Source of the DNA: Defluviitaleaceae bacterium
GTDB lineage: Bacteria; Bacillota; Clostridia; Lachnospirales; WQUN01
Length of the DNA stretch: 64,000 nt
NCBI GenBank assembly: GCA_009781765.1
Contig: WQVC01000002.1
Coordinates: forward strand, 19,958 to 83,957
Reading direction: 5' to 3'
Positions 1-8,397 of this stretch are shown piece by piece. Every line of letters starts with the position of its first letter. Position 1 is the first letter of the stretch. A program made the position numbers and the translations under genes. Under the pieces are notes generated by a model, which was given only the letters and a program-made list of their open reading frames with translations, did not search any database and was not told the origin of the DNA.

Positions 1-79
1 TTTTGGATGTATGGGTAAAAATCAAGAAAAATTGGCGCGATAACGATTTTTTGCTCAAAAATTTCGGGTACAATGAGAA

Positions 80-397
80 GGACGTATAACCACGGAAATC
101 AATTTTCGGGGCTTCGCCCCGAACCCTCTCGCGAACTGCGTTCGCCGGCCGGGCGGCCCGTCGCTCCGCGACGCCGGCTTCGCCGGGGTCAGCACCACTC
201 GCTTTTTAAAGGGTGGCGCGGGAAACGTTCGCTTCGCTCACTGCGCCCTTTAAAAGCGAGGCAAAAACTTTAACATTGAATAAAAAAATCGCGCGAATGC
301 GCGATTTTAATGTTTTGGTCAAACTTTTTCAAAAGTTTGTGGGGTGTGGGGTGAAACCCCACGGTTTTAATGAAAATTGATTTCCGGGACGTATAAC
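80..397. repeat. Long-form multi-hairpin repeat flanked by 11-bp direct repeats
   Basis: This fills the space downstream of leuB. The sequence GGACGTATAAC occurs at 80-90 and again at 387-397. Just inside lie inverted ends, GGAAATCAATTTTC at 94-107 and GAAAATTGATTTCC at 372-385. The interior holds GGGGCTTCGCCCC, a GC-rich 70-90 bp segment, a hairpin around ATCGCGCGAATGCGCGAT near 283-308 with A and T tracts on its two sides, and a GGGGTGAAACCCC hairpin. Direct repeats outside inverted ends look like the footprint of an insertion. The A-stem-T hairpin would also stop leuB transcription. Bases 1-79 show nothing I can assign. Confidence 0.65.
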
Positions 398-399
398 GG

Positions 400-1476
400 C
401 TACTTCAACCGCTCCGTAACAAGCCGCCCCATTTCCTTTGTTCCGACGAGGCGCATTCCGTCCGACATGATGTCGCCGGTACGCGCGCCGCTTTCGAGAA
501 CGGCAGTGACGGCGGCTTCGATTGCGCCCGCTTCGGCGTCGAGGTTGAAGGAATATTGCAGCATCATTGCCGCAGAAAGAATCGTGGCGATGGGGTTGGA
601 TTTATCCTGTCCGGCGATGTCCGGCGCAGAGCCGTGAATCGGCTCGTACATACCAAAACCGTCCTTGTTCAGGCTTGCCGACGGTAACATCCCTATCGAC
701 CCCGTAATTTGACTTGCTTCGTCGGACAAAATATCGCCGAACATATTCGTCGTTACCATTACATCGTACGAGCCGGGGTCGCGGATAATTTGCATCGCGG
801 CGTTATCAATGTAAAGATGGTCGAGCGTGACATCGGGATAATTTTTTGCGACATCAAGAATAACCTCGCGCCAAAGACGCGACGATTCAAGAACATTCGC
901 CTTGTCGACATTCGTAAGATGTTTTTTGCGCTTGCGGGCAAGGTCGAACGCCGTAATTGCAATGCGCCGCACTTCATCAACGGCGTACATTTCTGTGTCC
1001 CACGCCGCTTCGCCGAGAGGCGTTTGCTTGCGCCCCCTGTCGCCGAAATACATGCCGCCCGTAAGCTCGCGCACGATGAGAATATCTATGCCGCCCGCCG
1101 CGATGTCCGGGCGAAGGGGGCAAGCATCCTTGAGCGCGTTGTGCAAAATTGCCGGACGCAGATTCGCATAAAGTTCAAGCTCGCCGCGAAGCCCCAGAAG
1201 CGCACGCTCCGGGCGCATATCGCCGGGCAGAACATCCCATTTCCATCCGCCCACCGCACCGAGCAGCACCGCATCAGATTTTTTACAAACCTCAATCGTT
1301 TCCTTCGGAAGCGGCACGCCTGTTTTATCAATCGCGATTCCCCCGGCAAGCACTTCTTCGAACGCAAATTTATGACCGTAAATTTCGCCGATTTTCTCCA
1401 GAACCTTTATCGTTTCCTCAATAATTTCCGGTCCGATTCCGTCGCCCGGAATTGTTGCAATTTTAAAATCTGCCAT
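400..1476 (-). CDS. leuB: 3-isopropylmalate dehydrogenase
   Basis: Oxidises and decarboxylates 3-isopropylmalate to 2-oxoisocaproate with NAD+ in cytoplasmic leucine synthesis. The 358-residue length is normal. The whole isocitrate/isopropylmalate dehydrogenase fold is visible: IPGDGIGPE at the N-terminus, [13 protein letters not shown] in the substrate site, [10 protein letters not shown], the metal-binding stretch [12 protein letters not shown], and the NAD-binding [15 protein letters not shown]. The ATG at 1476 follows AAGGAG at a good distance. No leuA, leuC or leuD lies nearby, so the gene is separated from the rest of its pathway here. It is downstream of ald on the same strand, with a multi-hairpin repeat between them, so the two are probably separate transcripts. 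IPMDH is favoured over tartrate or homoisocitrate dehydrogenase by the overall match. Confidence 0.95.
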   Translation of the reverse strand: MADFKIATIPGDGIGPEIIEETIKVLEKIGEIYGHKFAFEEVLAGGIAIDKTGVPLPKETIEVCKKSDAVLLGAVGGWKWDVLPGDMRPERALLGLRGELELYANLRPAILHNALKDACPLRPDIAAGGIDILIVRELTGGMYFGDRGRKQTPLGEAAWDTEMYAVDEVRRIAITAFDLARKRKKHLTNVDKANVLESSRLWREVILDVAKNYPDVTLDHLYIDNAAMQIIRDPGSYDVMVTTNMFGDILSDEASQITGSIGMLPSASLNKDGFGMYEPIHGSAPDIAGQDKSNPIATILSAAMMLQYSFNLDAEAGAIEAAVTAVLESGARTGDIMSDGMRLVGTKEMGRLVTERLK

Positions 1477-1506
1477 GTTAATCTCCTTAATGTTTAGAAC
1501 CTTATT

Positions 1507-1651
1507 TAAGACCTTGGACTCCGCCCAAACCCGGAAACTTTTGAAAAAGTTTCATCAAAACTTTAATTTAAAATCGCGCTTTGCGCGATTTTTTTAATTT
1601 TTGTCGAACTTTTTTTAAAAAGTTCGTGGGGGCATGGGGGCGAAGCCCCCG
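1507..1651. repeat. Multi-hairpin intergenic repeat (copy 2), likely terminator of ald
   Basis: The left part, AAGACCTTGGACTCCGCCC with the following AAACTTTTGAAAAAGTTT, is the reverse complement of the right part of the copy at 54933-55080. The centre is the hairpin ATCGCGCTTTGCGCGAT at 1573-1589, flanked by A and T tracts. The right part is the GAACTTTTTTTAAAAAGTTC hairpin and GGGGGCGAAGCCCCC. It sits between the ald stop and the leuB start and can terminate transcription in either direction. Confidence 0.7.
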
Positions 1652-1656
1652 TAGTT

Positions 1657-2769
1657 TTATATCAAGCTATTCAAATCGGTGTATTTCATTGAGAAAAATT
1701 CGGCAACTTCGTCGCAGGTGATGTGACCGTCGTAAACGTTTACGCCTAAGAGTAAGCCGGGGTCGGATTTTGCGGCGGCTTCGAGTCCCATGTCGGCAAT
1801 TTTTAAGCCGTAGGAGAGGGTTGCGTTTGTGAGGGCGAACGTTGACGTGTTGCTTACCGCGCCCGGCATGTTGCCCACGCCGTAATGAATGATTCCGTCA
1901 ACGGTGTAGGTGGGGTTGTCGTGATAAGTGACCTTTGTTGTTTCGCAGCAGCCGCCTTGGTCAACGGCTACGTCAACGATTACAGAGCCTTTTTTCATCA
2001 TTTTGAGATGTTCGCGCTTGATGAGCTTGGGTGCGGCTCCGCCGGGAATCAATACTGCACCGATTATAAGGTCGGCGTGGGGGAGGGCGGCTTCGAGATT
2101 TGCGGTTGATGAGAACATCGTTTGAATTTGATTGCCGAAAACGTCGTCGAGATACGTGAGTCGGGCGATGTTGTTGTCGATTACAACTACGTTTGCGCCC
2201 AATCCGATTGCCATTTTAAGTGCGGCTGTTCCTACAACTCCGCCGCCGATTATAAGAACCTTGGCTTTGTTTACACCGACAACGCCGCCTAAAAGTACGC
2301 CGCGTCCGCCCTGGGGTTTTTCAAGACAACGTGCGCCGACTTGAATTGACAGCTTGCCTGCGACTTCGCTCATGGGTTGAAGAAGCGGCAATCCGCCGTT
2401 TTTGTCGCGGATTGTTTCATACGCAACGGCTTTGCATTTTCTTTCCGCTAAAACTTCGGTGAGGCGTCTGTCGGCGGCAAGATGCAGGTATGTGTAAATT
2501 ATTTGCCCCTCGCGCATTAAATTATATTCGGGTTCGAGAGGTTCTTTTACCTTAACAACCATGTCGCAGACAGCCCAAATGTCTTCTGCGGTTTTTACGA
2601 TTTTCGCGCCGGCGGCGATATATTGTTCGTCGGTAAGGGACGAACCTTCTCCCGCGCCCGATTGCACGAACACTTCATGCCCGTGCGAAACGTAGTCGCG
2701 AACATTTCCGGGTGTTAAGCCCACGCGGTACTCGTGAGTTTTGATTTCTTTTACAGTTCCGATTTTCAT
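1657..2769 (-). CDS. ald: Alanine dehydrogenase
   Basis: Interconverts L-alanine and pyruvate plus ammonium with NAD(H) in the cytoplasm, linking amino acid and carbon metabolism. The 370 residues match the family length. Features seen: MKIGTVKEIKTHEYRVGLTP at the N-terminus with the substrate Arg, the KVKEP and YTYLHLA stretches containing the catalytic Lys and His, the Rossmann motif GGGVVGTAALKMAIGLGANV, VDVAVDQGG, and NMPGAVSNTSTFALTNATL near the C-terminus. The ATG at 2769 follows GAAGGGA. The upstream region carries a sigma70-type promoter and a long stem-loop leader (2806-2918), so control at the RNA level is possible. In some Firmicutes ald supports growth on alanine and sporulation; nothing here tests that. 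Confidence 0.95.
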   Translation of the reverse strand: MKIGTVKEIKTHEYRVGLTPGNVRDYVSHGHEVFVQSGAGEGSSLTDEQYIAAGAKIVKTAEDIWAVCDMVVKVKEPLEPEYNLMREGQIIYTYLHLAADRRLTEVLAERKCKAVAYETIRDKNGGLPLLQPMSEVAGKLSIQVGARCLEKPQGGRGVLLGGVVGVNKAKVLIIGGGVVGTAALKMAIGLGANVVVIDNNIARLTYLDDVFGNQIQTMFSSTANLEAALPHADLIIGAVLIPGGAAPKLIKREHLKMMKKGSVIVDVAVDQGGCCETTKVTYHDNPTYTVDGIIHYGVGNMPGAVSNTSTFALTNATLSYGLKIADMGLEAAAKSDPGLLLGVNVYDGHITCDEVAEFFSMKYTDLNSLI

Positions 2770-2805
2770 TGTTACCGGTCCCTTCTCCGAAAAAAAATTT
2801 GTCCG

Positions 2806-2918
2806 GGGAGAGTGTTGAAAAATAGCTTGAACTGTGCCTGCATCGCAGTAAACCGGCGACTTTAGACCGGTTTTCGAGATGCGGCATATGCGAAAGCGTA
2901 ATTTTTCAGCACTCTCCC
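2806..2918 (-). promoter_or_regulatory. Folded 5' leader of ald, candidate cis-regulatory RNA
   Basis: On the minus strand the predicted transcript starts at or next to the first base of an 18-nt arm, GGGAGAGTGCTGAAAAAT. This pairs with ATTTTTCAACACTCTCCC about 95 nt later. Nested inside are TGCC-GCATC pairing with GATGC-A-GGCA and an inner AACCGG/CCGGTT hairpin. After the outer stem come eight U residues and then the ribosome binding site GGAGAAGGGA. The CUCUCC of the 3' arm could pair instead with GGAGA of that site, which would allow a switch. I do not recognise a known riboswitch consensus. A mobile inverted-repeat element is the alternative, but the fit to the promoter argues for a leader. 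Confidence 0.45.
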
Positions 2919-2925
2919 GAAAAAT

Positions 2926-2955
2926 ATAATAGCAAAAAGGAAGTGTGCTTGTAAA
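2926..2955 (-). promoter_or_regulatory. Predicted promoter of ald
   Basis: On the minus strand, TTTACA (2950-2955) lies 18 bp before TATTAT (2926-2931). The expected start point is 2918-2919, the first G of the leader stem. Confidence 0.5.
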
Positions 2956-3004
2956 ATAAATCTTGCGTAATTAAAAATTTTCGGTGGCGAATTGAGTGTG
3001 CGCG

Positions 3005-3033
3005 AAAAACCTATCGGTTGCCGATAGGTTTTT
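3005..3033. terminator. Symmetric hairpin, possible bidirectional terminator
   Basis: AAAAACCTATCGG and CCGATAGGTTTTT form a perfect stem around a TTG loop, with A and T tracts on the two sides. The core CGGTTGCCGATAGG resembles the hairpins at 42441-42479 and 20667-20696, so it may be a member of that small family. It stands between the divergent ald and RCC1 genes. Confidence 0.5.
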
Positions 3034-3170
3034 GCCGGCGTTTTTTTGCAAAAGTTTGCAGGAAAAACTATAATGGGCATCTTGCACAAGTTTAAAATTT
3101 TCGGCGAGGGGCGGCTTGCAGTCCGGTAAACTTCTTGCGAAAAAATTTAAAAATTCGGAGATGATTGAAC

Positions 3171-4793
3171 ATGAAAAAAATTTTTTTGACATTGTCGGTG
3201 GTTTGCATTTTTCTCGCGGGATGCGCCGGCGGGGGAGCGTTTGTCGAATTACCGGCGGAAGGTGAAGAAATTCGCGAAGCCTCCGAACTTTATTCAGGGC
3301 TTCATTCCGATGAAAGCCATTCGGATAGCGCATATTTAAATGAAGTGCATTCGGCTCATCCGAATGGCGGGTCGGCGCATCCCGGCGGCGAATCGGACGT
3401 TCCGCAAAATGCAATCGCGATTTCGGCGTCGTTCATGCATAATCTTGCGATTACGGCGGACGGTGCGCTTTGGGCGTGGGGCGCGGCTGATGATTGGACG
3501 TGGCTTATGTCGGTCGGCGACGGCACATCGGAAAATCGTCGCGAGCCGGTTAAAATTATGGAGGATGTTGCTCGGGCTGCGGCGGGGCCGCATCATTCTT
3601 TTGCGATTGCGGCAGACGGAGGATTGTATACTTGGGGCGGAAATTCGTGGGGCAATGTCGGCGACGGCACAACCGAGCCGCGTCTTTCGCCGGTGCGCGT
3701 GTTGGATGACGTGGTATATGCCGTGATGCCGTTCGGTGTGCCGTGCAGTCATGTGGGATACGTCGGTGCGCGAACGTATGCGATTCGCGCGGACGGTTCG
3801 CTTTGGGCGTGGGGCAGCGGCGAAGGCGAAGCGTGGCTTGTCGCGCTCGGCGACGGCAGCGGAGAAAATCAGTTGTTGCCGGTGGAAATTTTGCAAAATG
3901 TGAGTGCGGTTGTTCCGACGCAAACGGGCGGATTTGCAATAACCGACGACAACACGCTTTATCATTGGCACGGGCAAAGTTGGATTTTCAATTCGGAAAC
4001 CGGCGAGTCGGTTGAGATTCCCGCGCGGCTTTCTCCCGAGCCGATTATGCAGAATATCGCCAAAGTTTCGCGATGCGGAAATTTCGTTATAACCACTGCC
4101 GGTGAGTTGATGACGCCGGAAGGCGAACGTATTATGTATAATGTTTCGTACGCGCTTCGTGCGGGGCGGGCGAATTTCGCAATCACCACCGACGGTGCGT
4201 TGTACGCATGGGGGCAGAATCGTTTGCCCGACCATTGGCGACCCGGCCCGACCTTGGGCGACGGCACAACAATCGACCGCGAAATGCCGGTGCGGATTAT
4301 GGATAATGCCGTGTCGATGATTGCGGTCGGCAACACAGCATATGTAATTGACGGCGGCGGAACACTGTGGGGATGGGGAAATTTCGGTGCGGCATGGGGC
4401 GGAGAAATTGCGTTGGGCGACGGCTCGGAATTTTCCGGCAGCCATACGGATTTATGGGAAGACGGCGTGCTCGAATTTGCATATGAATACCGCGACGGGT
4501 ATCGCTTCGAAAGCGGACTTCGTTGGAATTTGCCCGACGACGGCGGAACGGGGATTCGACTTTCGCCGGTGAGAATCATGGAAAATGTGGCGCAGGTTGA
4601 CGCGACGTATGTAATGTTCGACCACGGATGGATACGTTCGTTCCGCGCCTTTGCCGTAACAAACGACGGCGAGCTTTGGGCATGGGGCGCAAACGATGAT
4701 TTCGACAGGGGTTTCGGCTTACTCGGCGACGGAACATCTGAGCGTCGGGTGTCGCCGGTAAAAATAATCGCTTCTTGCATGGGAGGGGAATAA
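3171..4793 (+). CDS. RCC1-repeat lipoprotein
   Basis: A 540-residue exported lipoprotein. Residues 1-18 form a signal peptide ending in the lipobox LAGC (Cys18). A Ser/His/Glu-rich linker follows to about residue 80. The rest is a series of RCC1-type blades, each recognisable by LWAWG or LYTWG, GDGT, and a closing SPV.IM..V phrase. At least six or seven are visible, the number expected for a closed beta-propeller. In bacteria such propellers are usually surface or secreted binding proteins; the ligand cannot be read from the sequence. GGAG lies 10 nt before ATG 3171, which is preferred to the in-frame TTG at 3165. The stop is one base from the purK start, so the two are probably cotranscribed although no functional link is evident. 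Confidence 0.8.
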   Translation: MKKIFLTLSVVCIFLAGCAGGGAFVELPAEGEEIREASELYSGLHSDESHSDSAYLNEVHSAHPNGGSAHPGGESDVPQNAIAISASFMHNLAITADGALWAWGAADDWTWLMSVGDGTSENRREPVKIMEDVARAAAGPHHSFAIAADGGLYTWGGNSWGNVGDGTTEPRLSPVRVLDDVVYAVMPFGVPCSHVGYVGARTYAIRADGSLWAWGSGEGEAWLVALGDGSGENQLLPVEILQNVSAVVPTQTGGFAITDDNTLYHWHGQSWIFNSETGESVEIPARLSPEPIMQNIAKVSRCGNFVITTAGELMTPEGERIMYNVSYALRAGRANFAITTDGALYAWGQNRLPDHWRPGPTLGDGTTIDREMPVRIMDNAVSMIAVGNTAYVIDGGGTLWGWGNFGAAWGGEIALGDGSEFSGSHTDLWEDGVLEFAYEYRDGYRFESGLRWNLPDDGGTGIRLSPVRIMENVAQVDATYVMFDHGWIRSFRAFAVTNDGELWAWGANDDFDRGFGLLGDGTSERRVSPVKIIASCMGGE

Positions 4794-4794
4794 A

Positions 4795-5967
4795 ATGAAA
4801 AAAATTTTTCCGTATCAAACAATCGGAATAATCGGCGGCGGACAACTCGGGCGAATGATGTGTCTTGCGGCGAAAGCGATGGGGTATCGTGTTGCGGTGC
4901 TTGACCCCACACCGAATTGCCCTTGCGGACAGGTTGCCGACGTGGAAATAACTGCGGCGTACAACGACCTCGCGGCAATCGAAAAACTTGCGTCGGAAAG
5001 CGACGTAATTACCTACGAATTTGAAAATATCGACGTGGAGGCTTTAACGTGGTTGAATAAAAATTCGTATTTGCCGCAAGGCAGTGATGTGCTTAAAATC
5101 ACGCGGCATCGTTATTTGGAAAAAAGTACGATTGCCGGCATGGGTATTCCTGTTGCGGATTTCGCGTTGATTCAGGATGCGGAACGGCTTAATATTCGTC
5201 CGGAAACGGTGTCCGGATACTCGCCGGTTTTTCGTGAAATTCCGCTTGAAGAGATGACGTTTCCGTGTGTAATCAAAACTGCAACCGGCGGATACGACGG
5301 CAAGGGGCAGATTGTTTTGCGTTCCGAAGCCGACTTGCCCGCCGCACGCGAGCTTGCCGCTGCGCATGAATGCATTTTGGAAAAATTCATGCCGTTTTCG
5401 AAGGAAATTTCGGTAATCGTTGCGCGAAGCACGACGGGAGAAGTTCGCACCTTCCCCGTTGCGGAAAATATTCACGTGAACAATATTTTGCATCAAAGCA
5501 TCGTCCCTGCGCGGATTTCGCCTCAGCTTGAAAAAGAAGCCGTGGAGTGCGCAAAAAAAATTGCCGAAAATATGGGCGCAATCGGGGTTCTCGGCATTGA
5601 AATGTTCGTGGTGGGCGAAAAAATCGTAATCAACGAGCTTGCGCCGCGCCCGCATAATTCCGGTCATTATACAATCGACGCCTGCGTAACGAGCCAGTTC
5701 GAGCAGCACGTTCGTGCGATTTGCGGCTTGCCTCTCGGCGACCCCGCGCTGCACACCCCTGTCGTGATGGTGAATATTCTGGGCGACCATATGAATATGA
5801 AAGAACTCTGCGACCTCGCGCCGTATCTGCCGCTTTTGCCGAACGGAAAGTTGCATCTGTACGGCAAAGCCGAAGCCAAAATCGGGCGCAAAATGGGGCA
5901 TGTTAATATTTTGGGCGATGTTGAAAAAACTCTCGCCGCCGTTGACGCATCGAAAATTTGGGCATGA
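4795..5967 (+). CDS. purK: N5-carboxyaminoimidazole ribonucleotide synthetase
   Basis: An ATP-grasp enzyme that carboxylates 5-aminoimidazole ribonucleotide with bicarbonate and ATP, making N5-CAIR for PurE in purine synthesis. The 390 residues are typical. It starts with the nucleotide-binding IGIIGGGQLGRMMCLAAKAMG and VAVLDP. The central ATP-grasp has VIKTATGGYDGKGQ, and the catalytic end has INELAPRPHNSGHYTIDAC. GGGAGGGG lies just before ATG 4795. There is no purE in the window, although PurK is only useful with it, so purE must be elsewhere. The gene sits directly behind the RCC1 lipoprotein gene and ahead of the purL operon, from which a terminator and a promoter separate it. Confidence 0.95.
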   Translation: MKKIFPYQTIGIIGGGQLGRMMCLAAKAMGYRVAVLDPTPNCPCGQVADVEITAAYNDLAAIEKLASESDVITYEFENIDVEALTWLNKNSYLPQGSDVLKITRHRYLEKSTIAGMGIPVADFALIQDAERLNIRPETVSGYSPVFREIPLEEMTFPCVIKTATGGYDGKGQIVLRSEADLPAARELAAAHECILEKFMPFSKEISVIVARSTTGEVRTFPVAENIHVNNILHQSIVPARISPQLEKEAVECAKKIAENMGAIGVLGIEMFVVGEKIVINELAPRPHNSGHYTIDACVTSQFEQHVRAICGLPLGDPALHTPVVMVNILGDHMNMKELCDLAPYLPLLPNGKLHLYGKAEAKIGRKMGHVNILGDVEKTLAAVDASKIWA

Positions 5968-6038
5968 ACGACGAAATTCGTCTGCTTTCCGCCGAGCATT
6001 TGTCCGTTTACGCCGATGTAATTCGCAACTTCGTTTAA
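5964..6038 (+). pseudogene. Remnant of a GNAT acetyltransferase start
   Basis: An ATG overlapping the purK stop (ATGA) opens a 24-codon frame whose product begins MNDEIRLLSAEHLSVYADVI and ends RNFV. Leucine-rich starts with a YA-[DE]-VIR phrase are typical of the first helix of one group of GNAT acetyltransferases, but a TAA follows at once and no continuation is seen in the next bases. I read it as the 5' scrap of a lost gene that was translationally coupled to purK. A genuine tiny peptide is the alternative. Confidence 0.35.
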
Positions 6039-6054
6039 AAAATAAAAAATTTTT

Positions 6055-6087
6055 AAAATCCCGGTGACTTAAAATCATCGGGATTTT
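6055..6087 (+). terminator. Rho-independent terminator after purK
   Basis: AAAATCCCGGTGA and TCATCGGGATTTTT form an 8-bp GC-rich core stem, with one G-T pair, extended by A-T pairs. A 7-nt loop and a T tract complete it. It closes the RCC1-purK unit. Confidence 0.75.
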
Positions 6088-6138
6088 TATTTCCCCGGAA
6101 ACGGTATTCGGCTGAATGTGTTCCCGGTGTCCTTCTTA

Positions 6139-6147
6139 TGATATAAT
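6139..6147 (+). promoter_or_regulatory. Extended -10 promoter of the purL operon
   Basis: TGATATAAT is an exact TGnTATAAT extended -10. No good -35 is seen at 17 bp, as is common for extended -10 promoters. Transcription would start near 6154, giving a short leader of about 24 nt, so a long purine-riboswitch leader is excluded for this promoter. Confidence 0.6.
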
Positions 6148-6177
6148 TTGCGCAACAATGGCGAAAGGATGAAAAAA

Positions 6178-8397
6178 ATGAACGAACCGACAGCAAAGCA
6201 AATAGAAGAGCAAAAAATTTATGCGCAAATGGGCATGAAGGACGAGGAATTTGAAAAAGTGTGCAGCGTCCTCGGGCGGCTGCCGAACTATACAGAAATC
6301 GGATTATTTTCGGCGATGTGGAGCGAGCATTGCTCGTACAAAAATTCCAAGCCGGTTTTGCGAAAATTTCCGACGGAGGGCGAGCGCGTTTTGATGGGAC
6401 CCGGCGAAGGCGCGGGCGTCGTGGATATCGGCGACGGTCTTGCGGCGGTTTTTAAAATTGAGTCGCACAATCATCCGTCGGCGGTTGAACCGTATAACGG
6501 CGCGGCAACGGGCGTGGGCGGAATAGTTCGCGACGTTTTCAGCATGGGCGCGACGCCGATTGCTTCATTAAATTCGTTGCGCTTCGGCGAGCTTGATAAC
6601 GAACGGACAAGATTCCTGCTCAAAGAAGCCGTGCGCGGAATTGCCGACTACGGAAACGGAGTCGGAGTGCCGACAATCGGCGGCGAAATTTGCTTCGACC
6701 CGTGTTATGCCGGAAATCCGCTTGTAAACGCGATGGTTGTCGGCATTGTGAAGCACGACGGCATAAAAAAAGGCGTCGCTCGGGGCGCGGGGAATTCCGT
6801 TATGTACGTCGGCGCACCGACGGGACGCGACGGAGTTCAGGGCGCGTCGTTTGCAAGCACCGAGCTTTCGGAGGAATCGCAAAAAATTTCTTCGTCTGTG
6901 CCGGCGGGCAATCCCGAGCTTGAAAAACGCTTAATTGAAGCATTTTTGGCGATTGCGGAAAATCCCGCTGTAATCGGGATTCAGGATATGGGCGCGGCGG
7001 GGCTGATTTCGTCGTCGTGCGAAATGGCGTCGAAAGGCGGCACGGGCATGAAAATTATGCTCGACTATGTTCCTCAACGCGACGAAAATTTATCGGCATA
7101 TGAAATGATGCTTTCCGAAACGCAGGAGCGTATGTTGCTTGTTGTAAAATCCGGAAGCGAAGCCGAGTTTGAGCGAATTTTTGCGGATTACGATTTAAAC
7201 GCCGTTGTAATCGGCGAAGTTACCGGCGACGGAATGATGAGAATTTACCATAAGGGCGAGCTTACCGCCGAGGTTTCTGCCGACGCGCTTGCAAAATCCG
7301 CGCCGGAATATCAAAAGCCTTCGCGTGAGGCGGCGTATTTTGCGGAAAATCAGGGGATTGATACGTCGATTACCGTTGAAAATTTCAACGACATATTACC
7401 GCGACTTTTGGCGCAACCGACAATCGCAAGCAAGCGTTGGGCGTACCGACAATTTGACAGTTCGGGCGATACGGTCGTTCCGCCGGGGTCGGATGCCGGC
7501 GTGATTCGTGTGCGCGGCACGGATAAGGCTCTTGCTGCAACAACGGACTGCAACGGTCGTTATGTTTATCTCGACCCGTATGTCGGCGGAAAAATTGCCG
7601 TTGCGGAAGCGGCGCGAAACATCGTTGCAAGCGGCGGTTTGCCTTTGGCGGTTACAGATAATTTAAATTTCGGTTCGCCGGAAAATCCGGAGATTTTTTG
7701 GCAGCTCGAACGCGCCGCCGACGGAATTTCGGAAGCGTGCGTCGCGCTTAACACGCCCGTGATAGGCGGTAATGTTTCGTTGTATAACGAACACGGCGGC
7801 ACGGCGATTTATCCCACACCGATTATCGGAATGGTCGGGCTTATTGAAAATCCCGAGCATATCACAACGCAATTTTTCAAAAACGCAGGAGACTTCATAT
7901 ATATGCTCGGTGAAACGAAAAACGAATTCGGCGGAAGTGAGTTGCAAAAATTGATGCACGGAAAAATTTTCGGTGCGCCGCCGGAATGTGACCTCGAACG
8001 GGAAAAACATGTGCAGGAAATTTTGCTTTCCGCCATCAAAAATGGATTGGTTGCGTCGGCGCATGATATTTCCGAAGGCGGGCTTGCGGTTGCCGTGGCG
8101 GAATCGCTTTTCGGGCGCGAGAGTGACTTTGTCCTCGGTGCGGAAATTTTTGTTGATTGCGAAAATAAAACGGCGTTTCTTTTTTCGGAAAGTCAGTCGC
8201 GTTTTGTTGTAAGCGTCGCGCCGAAAAATCAGGCGGCGTTTGAAGCGTTGGCAGGAGGAATCCGTCCTATCGGATGCGTCACCGACAACGGTGATTTGCT
8301 TGCGGAAGCGGACGGCAAAACATTGCTGAACATTCCGGCAAAGATTTTGCATGATGTTTGGGGAGGGTCTGTCGAATGTCTTCTGAAGGGGAAATAA
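6178..8397 (+). CDS. purL: Phosphoribosylformylglycinamidine synthase, large subunit (small-PurL type)
   Basis: Catalyses the ATP-dependent amidation of FGAR to FGAM, using ammonia delivered by PurQ with PurS as a bridge. At 739 residues it is the short PurL without a glutaminase domain. It contains [20 protein letters not shown] near residue 90, the P-loop-like [16 protein letters not shown], and the duplicated AIRS-type fold, with GGNVSLYNE in the second half. ATG 6178 is chosen because AAAGGA (6164-6169) is 8 nt away; a TTG at 6148 and an ATG at 6169 are in frame but badly placed. purS and purQ are not in the window. It is the first gene of purL-purF-purM-purN. Confidence 0.95.
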   Translation: MNEPTAKQIEEQKIYAQMGMKDEEFEKVCSVLGRLPNYTEIGLFSAMWSEHCSYKNSKPVLRKFPTEGERVLMGPGEGAGVVDIGDGLAAVFKIESHNHPSAVEPYNGAATGVGGIVRDVFSMGATPIASLNSLRFGELDNERTRFLLKEAVRGIADYGNGVGVPTIGGEICFDPCYAGNPLVNAMVVGIVKHDGIKKGVARGAGNSVMYVGAPTGRDGVQGASFASTELSEESQKISSSVPAGNPELEKRLIEAFLAIAENPAVIGIQDMGAAGLISSSCEMASKGGTGMKIMLDYVPQRDENLSAYEMMLSETQERMLLVVKSGSEAEFERIFADYDLNAVVIGEVTGDGMMRIYHKGELTAEVSADALAKSAPEYQKPSREAAYFAENQGIDTSITVENFNDILPRLLAQPTIASKRWAYRQFDSSGDTVVPPGSDAGVIRVRGTDKALAATTDCNGRYVYLDPYVGGKIAVAEAARNIVASGGLPLAVTDNLNFGSPENPEIFWQLERAADGISEACVALNTPVIGGNVSLYNEHGGTAIYPTPIIGMVGLIENPEHITTQFFKNAGDFIYMLGETKNEFGGSELQKLMHGKIFGAPPECDLEREKHVQEILLSAIKNGLVASAHDISEGGLAVAVAESLFGRESDFVLGAEIFVDCENKTAFLFSESQSRFVVSVAPKNQAAFEALAGGIRPIGCVTDNGDLLAEADGKTLLNIPAKILHDVWGGSVECLLKGK

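Noticed and set aside
73..273. Arg-rich 66-codon frame in the first repeat
   Set aside because: It lies in the GC-rich arm of the dispersed repeat, has no good start signal and shows no protein-like pattern.
709..1497. Plus-strand frame of 262 codons across leuB
   Set aside because: It is the antisense shadow of leuB, with no ribosome binding site and no recognisable family.
2806..2918. Glycine or THF riboswitch upstream of ald
   Set aside because: The first bases resemble both (GGAGAG), but the glycine-specific GCCGAAGG and GGCAAAAGG strings and the THF core are absent. It is reported only as an unassigned leader.
3336..4445. Long minus-strand frame within the RCC1 gene
   Set aside because: It is a shadow of the repetitive RCC1 frame; the real gene has a signal peptide, lipobox and clear repeats.
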